From assembly GCF_014644455.1 (NCBI RefSeq), contig NZ_BMKS01000007.1, positions 115,699 through 179,698 of the forward strand: a stretch of 64,000 nt of DNA, in the 5' to 3' direction. The position numbers and the translations under genes were made by a program. The notes beneath the pieces were generated by a model. It was not told where the DNA came from. It saw only the letters and a list, made by a program, of their open reading frames with translations, and made no database searches. Below are positions 54,388 through 61,685 of the stretch, piece after piece (positions within the stretch are counted from its first letter, which is position 1; each line of letters begins with the position of its first letter). The stretch comes from Caldovatus sediminis. Lineage in GTDB: Bacteria > Pseudomonadota > Alphaproteobacteria > Acetobacterales > Acetobacteraceae.

Positions 54388-57348
54388 ATGAGCTCGCTGC
54401 GGATCCGCAAGGTTCTGGCGCCGACGCTGGCGCCGCCCCGCTCTGTCCGGGAGAAGGGCGGTGACGGCACCGGGCCGGCCACCCCTCTGGCGCGTCGTCT
54501 CCTCCTGCTCGTCGCCGCGGTGGCCCTCCCGCTCCTCGGCCTCGCGGCCTGGACGGTCTGGAGCGCGCAGGAGGGCATCCGCGCGCGCGCCGAACGGGCG
54601 CTCCTCGACCGGGTCCGCACCGTCGCGCTGGCGTTCGAGCGCGACTTCGACCGTGCCTGGACCCTTCTCGACGCGCTCGCCAGGTCGGGGGCGCTCGCGC
54701 GCGGCGACCTCGACGGCTTCGAGCGGGAGATGCGCGCGGCCTCGGCCGTGTTCGACGGGGTGCCGGTCACCCTCGTCGCGGCCGACGGCACGATCGCCCT
54801 CAGCACGCTCTGGCCGCTCGGCGGGCGCCGGTTCGGGATCCGCGCCTCGGACGCCGCCCGGCGGGCGATGGCGGAGGGCCGCGCGGAGGTGACCGACCTG
54901 TTCCAGGCGCCCGTCAGCGGACTGCCGAGCGTCGGCGTCCTGGTGCCGGTGCTCGCCCTCGACGCGGAGTCGGCCGGCGGCGAAGGCGGGCGCCGGGTCG
55001 TCGCCGGGGCCGTCGGCCTCAGCTTCCCGCGCGATCGGGTGGCCGCGACGCTGCGCGCCGCCGCGGGCCTCTCCGAGGCGGACGCGCGCGCGGGGCGGGT
55101 CGCCGCGGTCCTCGACCGGAGCGGCGTCTCGGTCGCCCGCACCGGCGCCGAGGAGGGCATCGTCGGCCATCCGGCGCGGCCGGAGGTGATGGCGCGGCTG
55201 GCGCCGCGCGACGAGGCGATCCTCGGCGGCCTCGCGACGCTCGACGGGGTGCCGGCGATCACGGCCTTCGTGCGCGGGCCGCGCAGCGGCTACCACTTCA
55301 TCCTGACGGTGCCGGAGGCGGAGTTCGCGACGCCGCTGCACGCCGGCATCGTGCGGACGGCGGGTCTCGGCGCGCTGGTGCTGGCCGCCGGTCTCGGCCT
55401 CGCGGCATGGATCGCGCGCCGCACCGTTCTCGCCTTCCGCGCCGCCGCCGCCGCGGCCGGGGAGGGCCCGGCCGCGGCGCCGGCGACGGGGCTGCGCGAG
55501 GCCGACGAGCTGGCGCGCGCCCTGCGCGCGGCGCTCGACGAGCGCCGGCGCGCCGAGGCCGCGCTGGCCGAGAGCGAGGCGCGGCTGCGCGCCGTGTTCG
55601 ACAGCGGGCTGCTCGGCCTCGCCATCTTCGACGCGACGACGGGCCGCACGCTGGCGGCGAACGACTGCGCCCTGCGGCTGATGGACTGCACGGGCGAGGA
55701 GTTCCTGAGCGGCGCGCGGGACTGGCGCGCCGCCACGCCGCCCGGGCACCGGCACCTCGACGAGCGCGCCATCCGTCAGATCCGGGAGACCGGCCGGGCC
55801 GACCCGTTCGAGAAGGAGTTCCTGCGCAAGGACGGCACGCGCGTGCCGGTGCGGCTGACCGCCGCGCCGCTGCCGGGCCAGGCGGGGCGCGTGGTGGTGG
55901 GCATCGAGGACCTGAGCGCCCGGCGCGAGGCGGACGCCGCACTGCGGGAAAGCGAGGCGCGGTTCCGCCTCGTCGCCGAGAGCGCTCCGGTCATGCTCTG
56001 GATGGGGGACCGCGAGGGCGGATGCGTCTACCTCAACCGCGCGCTGCGGGCGTTCTGGGGCGTCGCGCCGGACGCGATGGCCGGCTTCGACTGGAGCGCG
56101 ACTCTCCACCCTGAGGATCGCGACGCCCTGCTCGCGCCGTTCAGCCGCGCCATGCAGGCGCGGACCGGCTTCACGGTCGAGGCGCGCTTCCGCCGGGCCG
56201 ACGGCGAGTACCGCGTCCTCCGCGCCGAGGCGCGGCCCCGGTTCGGGCCGGGCGGCGAGTTCCTGGGCATGATCGGGGTGAACGTCGACGTCACCGAGAC
56301 GCGCCGGGCCGAGGCCGCGCTGCGCGAGGGCCAGGCGCGGCTGCGCGACCTGCTCGCGACGCTCGACCTGACGACGGTGATGGCGCGCGACCTCGACGGC
56401 ACGGTGCGTTTCTGGTCGGCGGGCTGCGAGCGGCTCTACGGCTGGACGGCGGCGGAGGCGGCGGGGCGGGAGGCGCACGCGCTGCTGGAGACACGCTTTC
56501 CGATGCCGCTGCCGGAGATCGAGGCGGCGCTGCTGCGCGACGGCGAGTGGCGGGGCGACCTGCGCCAGCGGCGGCGCGACGGGTCGGAGGTGGTGGTCTC
56601 GACCCACAAGTCGCTGCGCCGCGACGCCGGGGGGCGGCCGGTCGCGGTGGCGGAGAGCCTGACCGACGTGACGGCGCTCCGCCGCGCCGAGGAGCAGCAG
56701 GCGCTGCTCGCGCGCGAGCTGGACCACCGGGCGAAGAATGCGCTCGCCGTGGTGCAGGCGGCCGTCCGGCTGACGCCCAAGGACGATCCGGCGGCCTTCG
56801 CGCGCGCGGTGGAGGGCCGCGTCGCGGCGCTCGCGCGCGCCCACACCATGCTGGCGGAAGGGCAGTGGCGCGGCGCTGCGCTGCGGCCGCTGATCGAGGC
56901 GGAGCTCGCGGCGTTCCTGCCGGGCGAGACCGTCGTCTCCGACAGGTCGGCGCCGCCGCGCGTGGAGGTCGCGGGCCCCGACCTGGCGCTGGCGCCCGTC
57001 GCGATGCAGGCGCTCTCCATGGCGGTGCACGAGCTGGCGACGAACGCGGTGAAGTACGGCGGCCTCAGCGCGTCCGGCGGCCGTGTCCGCGTCTCCTGGC
57101 ACGTGGATGGCGCGGCCGGCCTGCTCCGGCTGCGCTGGGAGGAGGCCGGCGGGCCGCCGATCGCCGGCCCGCCGGCGCGGCGCGGCTTCGGCTCGCGGGT
57201 GCTGGAGGCAACGGTGCGCGACCAGCTCGGCGGCCAGGTCGAGCGGCTCTGGGGGCCGAGCGGGCTGGTCTGCGAGATCGCGATCCCGGTCGAGCGGACG
57301 GTCGTCGCCGTCGCCGGCCGGAGGCCGGGCCCCGCCGCGGCGGGCTGA
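54388..57348 (+). CDS. PAS-domain sensor histidine kinase, HWE family
   Basis: Membrane sensor kinase of 986 residues. Transmembrane segment 1 (about 37-58) and segment 2 (about 313-336) enclose a periplasmic Cache/CHASE-like domain; three PAS blocks follow (about 395-510, 520-640, 650-765), the first two with LRAVFDSGLLGLAIFDATTG and FRLVAESAPVMLWMGDREGG. The kinase core has H780 in LARELDHRAKNALAVVQAAV, HELATNAVKYGGL (the N-box) and RLRWEEAGGPP with the W-x-E of the HWE group. No response regulator is adjacent, so it is an orphan here. TTGACA lies at 54378, but too near the ATG to be its promoter. Confidence 0.93.
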   Translation: MSSLRIRKVLAPTLAPPRSVREKGGDGTGPATPLARRLLLLVAAVALPLLGLAAWTVWSAQEGIRARAERALLDRVRTVALAFERDFDRAWTLLDALARSGALARGDLDGFEREMRAASAVFDGVPVTLVAADGTIALSTLWPLGGRRFGIRASDAARRAMAEGRAEVTDLFQAPVSGLPSVGVLVPVLALDAESAGGEGGRRVVAGAVGLSFPRDRVAATLRAAAGLSEADARAGRVAAVLDRSGVSVARTGAEEGIVGHPARPEVMARLAPRDEAILGGLATLDGVPAITAFVRGPRSGYHFILTVPEAEFATPLHAGIVRTAGLGALVLAAGLGLAAWIARRTVLAFRAAAAAAGEGPAAAPATGLREADELARALRAALDERRRAEAALAESEARLRAVFDSGLLGLAIFDATTGRTLAANDCALRLMDCTGEEFLSGARDWRAATPPGHRHLDERAIRQIRETGRADPFEKEFLRKDGTRVPVRLTAAPLPGQAGRVVVGIEDLSARREADAALRESEARFRLVAESAPVMLWMGDREGGCVYLNRALRAFWGVAPDAMAGFDWSATLHPEDRDALLAPFSRAMQARTGFTVEARFRRADGEYRVLRAEARPRFGPGGEFLGMIGVNVDVTETRRAEAALREGQARLRDLLATLDLTTVMARDLDGTVRFWSAGCERLYGWTAAEAAGREAHALLETRFPMPLPEIEAALLRDGEWRGDLRQRRRDGSEVVVSTHKSLRRDAGGRPVAVAESLTDVTALRRAEEQQALLARELDHRAKNALAVVQAAVRLTPKDDPAAFARAVEGRVAALARAHTMLAEGQWRGAALRPLIEAELAAFLPGETVVSDRSAPPRVEVAGPDLALAPVAMQALSMAVHELATNAVKYGGLSASGGRVRVSWHVDGAAGLLRLRWEEAGGPPIAGPPARRGFGSRVLEATVRDQLGGQVERLWGPSGLVCEIAIPVERTVVAVAGRRPGPAAAG

Positions 57349-57436
57349 GCGCGGGGCGGGGCGGGCGATGCCGGGCGGCGCGGCGCGACGGCCGCCGGAC
57401 TCGCGCGCGTCGCGGCGCGGCGGCTAGGTGTGGGCG

Positions 57437-57988
57437 ATGATGCGCCGTGGTCCCCGTCTTGCGCTCGCGCTCGCGCTGCTGGCGGTTGCCGTCGGCGTCC
57501 TGCTCCGGCTCGATCCGCATCGTGAGCGGCCGGCGCCGACCGGACCGCGCCCTCCGCCGGTCGCCACGGGCCTGCTCGAGGGCAGGGCGCGGGTCGTCGA
57601 CGGCGATACGATCGAGGTCGCGGGCCGGCGCGTCCGGCTGCACGGGATCGACGCTCCCGAGCGCGACCAAGCCTGCGAGCGAGGCGGGCGGCGCTATGCC
57701 TGCGGGGAGGAGGCGGCGCGGGCGCTGGCGGAACTGGTGGCGGGGCGCCACGTGCGTTGCGCGGGCCGCGGCGAGGACCAGTACGGGCGTGTCATCGCCG
57801 TCTGCCGGGCGAACGGCACGGACCTCGGCGAGGCGATGGTGCGCGCCGGCTGGGCCGTCGCGTTCCGTCGCTACGCGGAGGATTACGTCGATGCAGAGGC
57901 CGCCGCCCGCCGTGCCGGCGCGGGGCTCTGGGCGGGCCGGTTCGAGGCGCCGGAGGATTGGCGGCGGCAACGGCCGGCCGGACGGTAG
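57437..57988 (+). CDS. Staphylococcal-nuclease-like secreted nuclease
   Basis: Thermonuclease-family protein of 183 residues. An N-terminal hydrophobic segment (residues 6-22, LALALALLAVAVGVLLR) would export or anchor it. The SNase fold is clear: GRARVVDGDTIEVAGRRVRL, then HGIDAPERDQAC with the catalytic Arg/Glu region, RCAGRGEDQYGRVIAVC and GEAMVRAGWAVAFRRY. Four Cys suggest disulfides outside the cytoplasm. The start may be ATG 57437 or 57440, or GTG 57428. It follows the sensor kinase on the same strand by 88 bases. Confidence 0.88.
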   Translation: MMRRGPRLALALALLAVAVGVLLRLDPHRERPAPTGPRPPPVATGLLEGRARVVDGDTIEVAGRRVRLHGIDAPERDQACERGGRRYACGEEAARALAELVAGRHVRCAGRGEDQYGRVIAVCRANGTDLGEAMVRAGWAVAFRRYAEDYVDAEAAARRAGAGLWAGRFEAPEDWRRQRPAGR

Positions 57989-58294
57989 GGGCGAACCGCC
58001 ATCCGCCGCGGCGGGCGGCGCGGCAGCACCGTCACGCGCCCGGGATGCCCGCCGCTGCGGGGGCGGGCGCGACTCCGCCCTCCGGGCACGCCGCCTTCCG
58101 GATGGGGAGACGTACGTCCTTCGGCGGGGATGCCCGCCGTTCGTGGAGGGGAAGGCATCGTCCTCCTCCAACGGATAGCCTGCTTTCGACGCGCTCTCCC
58201 CCGCGCGGCCGACGACCGATGCAACGTTTCGGCCGCCGGATGCCGCGCGTACCTTACCTGCGCAGCACCAATGCCGTCGCGGGAAGGACAGGGC
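57989..58294. other. Intergenic region before the first RTX gene
   Basis: About 306 bases with no recognisable gene. It should hold the promoter of the RTX gene; a ribosome binding site GGAAGGAC lies seven bases before the ATG at 58295. No clear -35/-10 pair was seen. Confidence 0.4.
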
Positions 58295-59791
58295 ATGCCC
58301 GATCGCGTCCGTCTCAGCTCCGGATCGCCTGCGCCCTTCGCGCCGCCGCCCTGGCAGGCGCCGATGGACCTCGCGAAGTTCGGCCCGGACCTGCTGTGGG
58401 CCTGCACCGCCTGGTCCATGCCCGAGTTCCGCTGGGTGCCGGAGGCCGGGGGCGGGCCCCTTACCGTCACCGTCTTCGGCAGCGCGGATGCCGTCGGCGT
58501 CGACACCTTCGCCAGCGCGGAGGTCTCCGCCACCCTGATCGCGCGCGGCGCGGTGAGTCTCGCCTTCGGCACGGCGAGCTTCGTCGCCTGCGCCACCTCG
58601 CCGCTCGGCGGGCCGGCCTTCGCCGCGGCGACGAGCGGGGTCAGCGCCAGCGCCGACATCCTCGTCACCCTCACCGAGACGACGTCGGGCAGCGGCGAGG
58701 CGGACGGCCTGAGCTGGTGGTACGAGGCGAGCCGGACGACGTTCTTCGCGTTCGACGTCATGGGCCTCGCGCCGCTCGGCGGGCCGATCGGGCTGGCCGC
58801 GACGACCAGCGCGACGATCGACGGGCCCTTGCGCATCGGCGGCAACCTGGCCGTCTTCGACGTCGAGAGCACGGTCTGGGGCGATCACACCCGCAACGAG
58901 GTGAGCGTCCAGGCGCTGGCGCTCGAGGACGCGTACTCCGGCGTGCTCGTCGTGGTGCAGGTGGCCACCGCCGACGATCCGTGGGGCACCGGGCACCTCT
59001 TCGTGCGCGGCACCGCGAAGGGCGAGCGCATAGTCGCCGGGGCGGGCGACGACTGGGTGTTCGGCCTGGCGGGCCACGACACCCTCCTGCTCGGCGAGGG
59101 CGACAACGCCGGGTTCGGCGGCGCGGGCAACGACCGGATCACCGCCGGGGCGGGCGACGACTGGCTGTTCGGCGGCGCCGGCAACGACCTGCTCGAGCTC
59201 GGCGACGGCACCAACATCGGCTTCGGCGGCGCCGGCAACGACACGATCCGGGGCGGCGGCGGGAACGATGCGATCTACGGCGGCCGCGGCAACGACGTCA
59301 TCGACGGCGGCGGCGGCAACAACACCTTCCTGCTCGGCGCGTGCGGGTTCCTCGGCGACGGGAACGACCGGTTCGTCGCCGGTGGCGGCGCCGACTGGTA
59401 CCTGCTCGCCGGCGGCCCCTTCGGCTGCGACACGATCGGAGGATTCACGGCGAGCCAGGGCGATCGGCTGGTCGCCTTCGCCGGCGACTGGGACACCGAG
59501 GCGGGGCTGCGCGCGCTCAACGGGACCTTCGTCCTCCTCTTCCGCTCGCCGACCGATGCCGACGATCTGATCGTCGCCTTCGCGATCTCGCCGACGCCGT
59601 CGGTCCTCGTGCTGGACGAGTTCTTCCGGCTGAACCCCGAGTACGCGGCGGCGCCGCGCCACGGCATCCTCAGCGACGACGAGGCGCTGCCGATCCTGCG
59701 CGGCATCTTCGTCGACGGCGACACCAGCCCCGAGGTCGCCATCCGGGCCGAGCCGTTCCGGCTCGGCGAGGCCCTAGGCCTTCTCGGCTAG
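58295..59791 (+). CDS. RTX/hemolysin-type calcium-binding protein
   Basis: Protein of 498 residues with no signal peptide, as expected for type I secretion. Residues 1-235 are a beta-rich N-terminal part of unknown function containing SIDG-like hydrophobic strands and, near 198-230, VESTVWGDHTRNEVSVQALA then LEDAYSGVLVVVQVATADD. From about 239 to 345 lie some nine glycine-aspartate nonapeptides (GAGNDRITAG, GAGDDWLFGG) that bind calcium. The C-terminal 150 residues resemble an adhesin/protease-secretion tail. I use the ATG at 58295 with GGAAGG upstream, not the longer frame. No type I transporter genes are in the window. Confidence 0.87.
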   Translation: MPDRVRLSSGSPAPFAPPPWQAPMDLAKFGPDLLWACTAWSMPEFRWVPEAGGGPLTVTVFGSADAVGVDTFASAEVSATLIARGAVSLAFGTASFVACATSPLGGPAFAAATSGVSASADILVTLTETTSGSGEADGLSWWYEASRTTFFAFDVMGLAPLGGPIGLAATTSATIDGPLRIGGNLAVFDVESTVWGDHTRNEVSVQALALEDAYSGVLVVVQVATADDPWGTGHLFVRGTAKGERIVAGAGDDWVFGLAGHDTLLLGEGDNAGFGGAGNDRITAGAGDDWLFGGAGNDLLELGDGTNIGFGGAGNDTIRGGGGNDAIYGGRGNDVIDGGGGNNTFLLGACGFLGDGNDRFVAGGGADWYLLAGGPFGCDTIGGFTASQGDRLVAFAGDWDTEAGLRALNGTFVLLFRSPTDADDLIVAFAISPTPSVLVLDEFFRLNPEYAAAPRHGILSDDEALPILRGIFVDGDTSPEVAIRAEPFRLGEALGLLG

Positions 59792-59794
59792 GGC

Positions 59795-59809
59795 CTGGCG
59801 TCGCGCCAG
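59795..59809 (+). terminator. Compact hairpin after the RTX gene
   Basis: CTGGCG (59795-59800) and CGCCAG (59804-59809) form a perfect 6-bp stem with a three-base TCG loop, 3 bases after the stop. There is no T-run, so it may be a weak terminator or simply an mRNA-end hairpin. Confidence 0.35.
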
Positions 59810-60061
59810 CCGCGCGTGCGACGGCGGCGCCGCCGATCCCCGCGCCCCGCCCATCGGAGAAGGGACGAAGGGCGGTGCGACGCGAGGGAGTCCCGTGCCG
59901 GCTATGCTTTCAGAGCCGGGCGTGCGCGGACGGTGTAGGGCGGCGTCACCGATCCGGGCAGTCCGCCCGGAGGGAGGGGGTCCGCCGCCTGCACCATTCC
60001 GTTCCCGTCTCGCGGGTCGGTAGCATCATCAGAAAGGGACTCACGAGCGCAGGCCAGGGCC

Positions 60062-60769
60062 ATGTCAGTCACCGTCACCTCGAACGTCAGCATGGAGACC
60101 GCCGTCGTCGGGACGTCCGAGGGGACGATCACCGAGGCGGAGATCTACACGCTTGACCTAGCCTTCGCCCTCTGCGCGGATGGCGGGGACGGCGGCATGG
60201 CGCTGCTGGTCGGCGGCGATGCGATCGCCCTCGGCGAGAACACCCTCGCCGCGGCCGGCGTCACCGTCGTGCTGACCGACGGCGGCAGCGCCACCGAGGG
60301 CTACGCCACTGCCGGCTTCGATGCGGTCGCGGTGTCGGAGGGGGGCGGCATGGCCTTCGCCTCGACGGTCGCCTTCGCGGAGGTGTCGGGCGACGCGGAC
60401 CGCAGCTTCACCATGTCCCACGGCACGACCTGGACGTTGGTGGCGGACGGCACCACCGCGACCTCGTCGAGCACGCTGTCCACGACCTACGCGCTCGACG
60501 TCGCTCTCTCCGGATGCTGGGCCGGCGGCGACGCCGGGGCGGCGTACGATCCGCTGCCGCCGCCGGAGGCGTTCGATCCCCTGCCGCTCGGCGGGAACGA
60601 CGGGTGCGGCGGCGACCCCTATGCGTCGCTCGACGGCAACGTGGCGTATTTCGGGGTGTATGCGGTGGCGTACGGCGACAACACCGCGCTCCAGGTCGAC
60701 GCGCTCGCCTTCGTGCTCGAGGACCAGCTCTCGAACGTCACCGTGGTCGTGGCTGCCGCCGTCTACTGA
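60062..60769 (+). CDS. Small acidic repeat-containing protein, unknown
   Basis: Protein of 235 residues I cannot place in a family. No signal peptide; composition is acidic, Ala/Gly/Val/Thr-rich and beta-strand-like. It ends VYAVAYGDNTALQVDALAFV then LEDQLSNVTVVVAAAVY, a block that recurs at the end of the next protein and in the first RTX protein. An internal variant, AIALGENTLAAAGVTVVLTD, occurs near residues 55-74, so the motif is repeated within it. ATG at 60062; ribosome binding site weak (AGGG). Its neighbours suggest a secreted or surface protein (inference). Confidence 0.65.
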   Translation: MSVTVTSNVSMETAVVGTSEGTITEAEIYTLDLAFALCADGGDGGMALLVGGDAIALGENTLAAAGVTVVLTDGGSATEGYATAGFDAVAVSEGGGMAFASTVAFAEVSGDADRSFTMSHGTTWTLVADGTTATSSSTLSTTYALDVALSGCWAGGDAGAAYDPLPPPEAFDPLPLGGNDGCGGDPYASLDGNVAYFGVYAVAYGDNTALQVDALAFVLEDQLSNVTVVVAAAVY

Positions 60770-61072
60770 TGAGCCCCGGCGGACGGGCCGGGCGCGCAGG
60801 GGGTGTCCCGTGGCCATCGCGCCGTCCGCCTCCATCCCGCGCCTGCGCGCGCGCATGCGGCCCCGGCCTGATGCCCGAAGGCGTAATACGGAGAGCGAAT
60901 GCAGAAGTGGCGATGCCGGACCGCCACGTCGTCTGGTCTTCCGCACTACAGGCCTGGCGCCGATTCTCTCCTTCCTTCGTCGATTACATCGGATGCTCCT
61001 TTGACCCCATCGCGGCCGGAAATCTAGCGTGACCGCGTCGGCATCGTGCCGGCGGCAGCAACGAGCGGAGGC
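60770..61072. other. Intergenic region with a lower-GC patch
   Basis: About 300 bases without a gene. The stretch 60950-61030 is lower in GC than most of the window and holds the promoter candidate at 61001-61028. The rest shows nothing recognisable. Confidence 0.4.
61001..61028 (+). promoter_or_regulatory. Sigma-70-like promoter candidate before the small acidic gene
   Basis: TTGACC (61001-61006) and TCTAGC (61023-61028) are separated by 16 bases, about 45 bases before the start codon of the 93-residue protein. Moderate match only; the local drop in GC supports it. Confidence 0.4.
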
Positions 61073-61354
61073 ATGACGGTCATGTGGGATTACAATTTCG
61101 AAGTCGAAAAGGAGATCGACGTCAAGGTCGACTACGAAGTTGACCTGGAGATCTCGACGGATCCGAAGCTCGACAGCTGGGTCGACGTGGACCACTACTA
61201 CGACGTCGACGTCGACATCAAGGGCAACGACGCCACCTGGAACATCGACATCGAGGCGCTTGGCGACAACACCTCGGTCCAGCTCAACCTGTTCGTGCTG
61301 GTCACCGACTACATGTCGAGCATCATCACGACGGGTTACGCCGCCGTCGACTGA
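61073..61354 (+). CDS. Small acidic beta-rich protein, unknown, sharing a motif with its neighbours
   Basis: Protein of 93 residues with no known family. The N-terminal half is a strict alternation of charged and hydrophobic residues (FEVEKEIDVKVDYEVDLEIS, VDVDHYYDVDVDIKG), which predicts an amphipathic beta-sheet. The C-terminus DIEALGDNTSVQLNLFVLVT then DYMSSIITTGYAAVD shares the GDNT motif with the 60062 protein and the first RTX protein. Starts at ATG 61073 or 61082; GGAGG just upstream sits better for 61082. A promoter candidate precedes it and a strong hairpin follows. It may be a secreted or surface subunit (inference). Confidence 0.6.
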   Translation: MTVMWDYNFEVEKEIDVKVDYEVDLEISTDPKLDSWVDVDHYYDVDVDIKGNDATWNIDIEALGDNTSVQLNLFVLVTDYMSSIITTGYAAVD

Positions 61355-61685
61355 TCCGCCGATCCCGGACCCGCGCACCGGGAGGGGCCCGCGGCGCCGC
61401 CGCGGGTCTGGAGGGGCTCCAGGCCACGGCCCGGGGCCCCTCCCGCATGCGCGGATCGCGCCGCGCGGGGGCGGCGCACGCAGCGGCGCGCGCCGCCTCT
61501 CGGCGACCGGCCGCAGCCGTTGGGGGGATCGACGAAGGGGCGATGCCCGCGGACCATCGTCGCATTCCCGCTAAGCCCAAAGGCGACCCGCCGTGTGCGC
61601 CGTTGGTGCAAGACTCGGCGCGCCCATACCCTCAGCGGCACACGGGCGGTCGTGCTGGGGCGGCCGCGGCGGAAAGGTCGCAGCG
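61355..61685. other. Intergenic region with a nested inverted repeat
   Basis: About 330 bases between the small acidic gene and the large RTX gene. The first third holds the strong inverted repeat 61379-61445 (listed separately). The remainder shows no gene; a ribosome binding site GGAAAGG lies just before the ATG at 61686. Confidence 0.45.
61379..61445 (+). terminator. Long nested stem-loop after the small acidic gene
   Basis: A perfect 12-bp outer stem CGGGAGGGGCCC (61379-61390) with GGGCCCCTCCCG (61434-61445) encloses smaller hairpins such as GCGGCGCCGC and GGAGGGGCTCC. It begins 25 bases after the stop codon. Most likely a transcription terminator or mRNA-stabilising structure; no T-run is present. 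Confidence 0.6.

Noticed and set aside
53497..57102. A 1201-codon minus-strand frame opposite the sensor kinase
   Set aside because: Only its last 214 codons are a real gene; the rest is antisense to the kinase, whose PAS and HWE motifs are clear on the plus strand.
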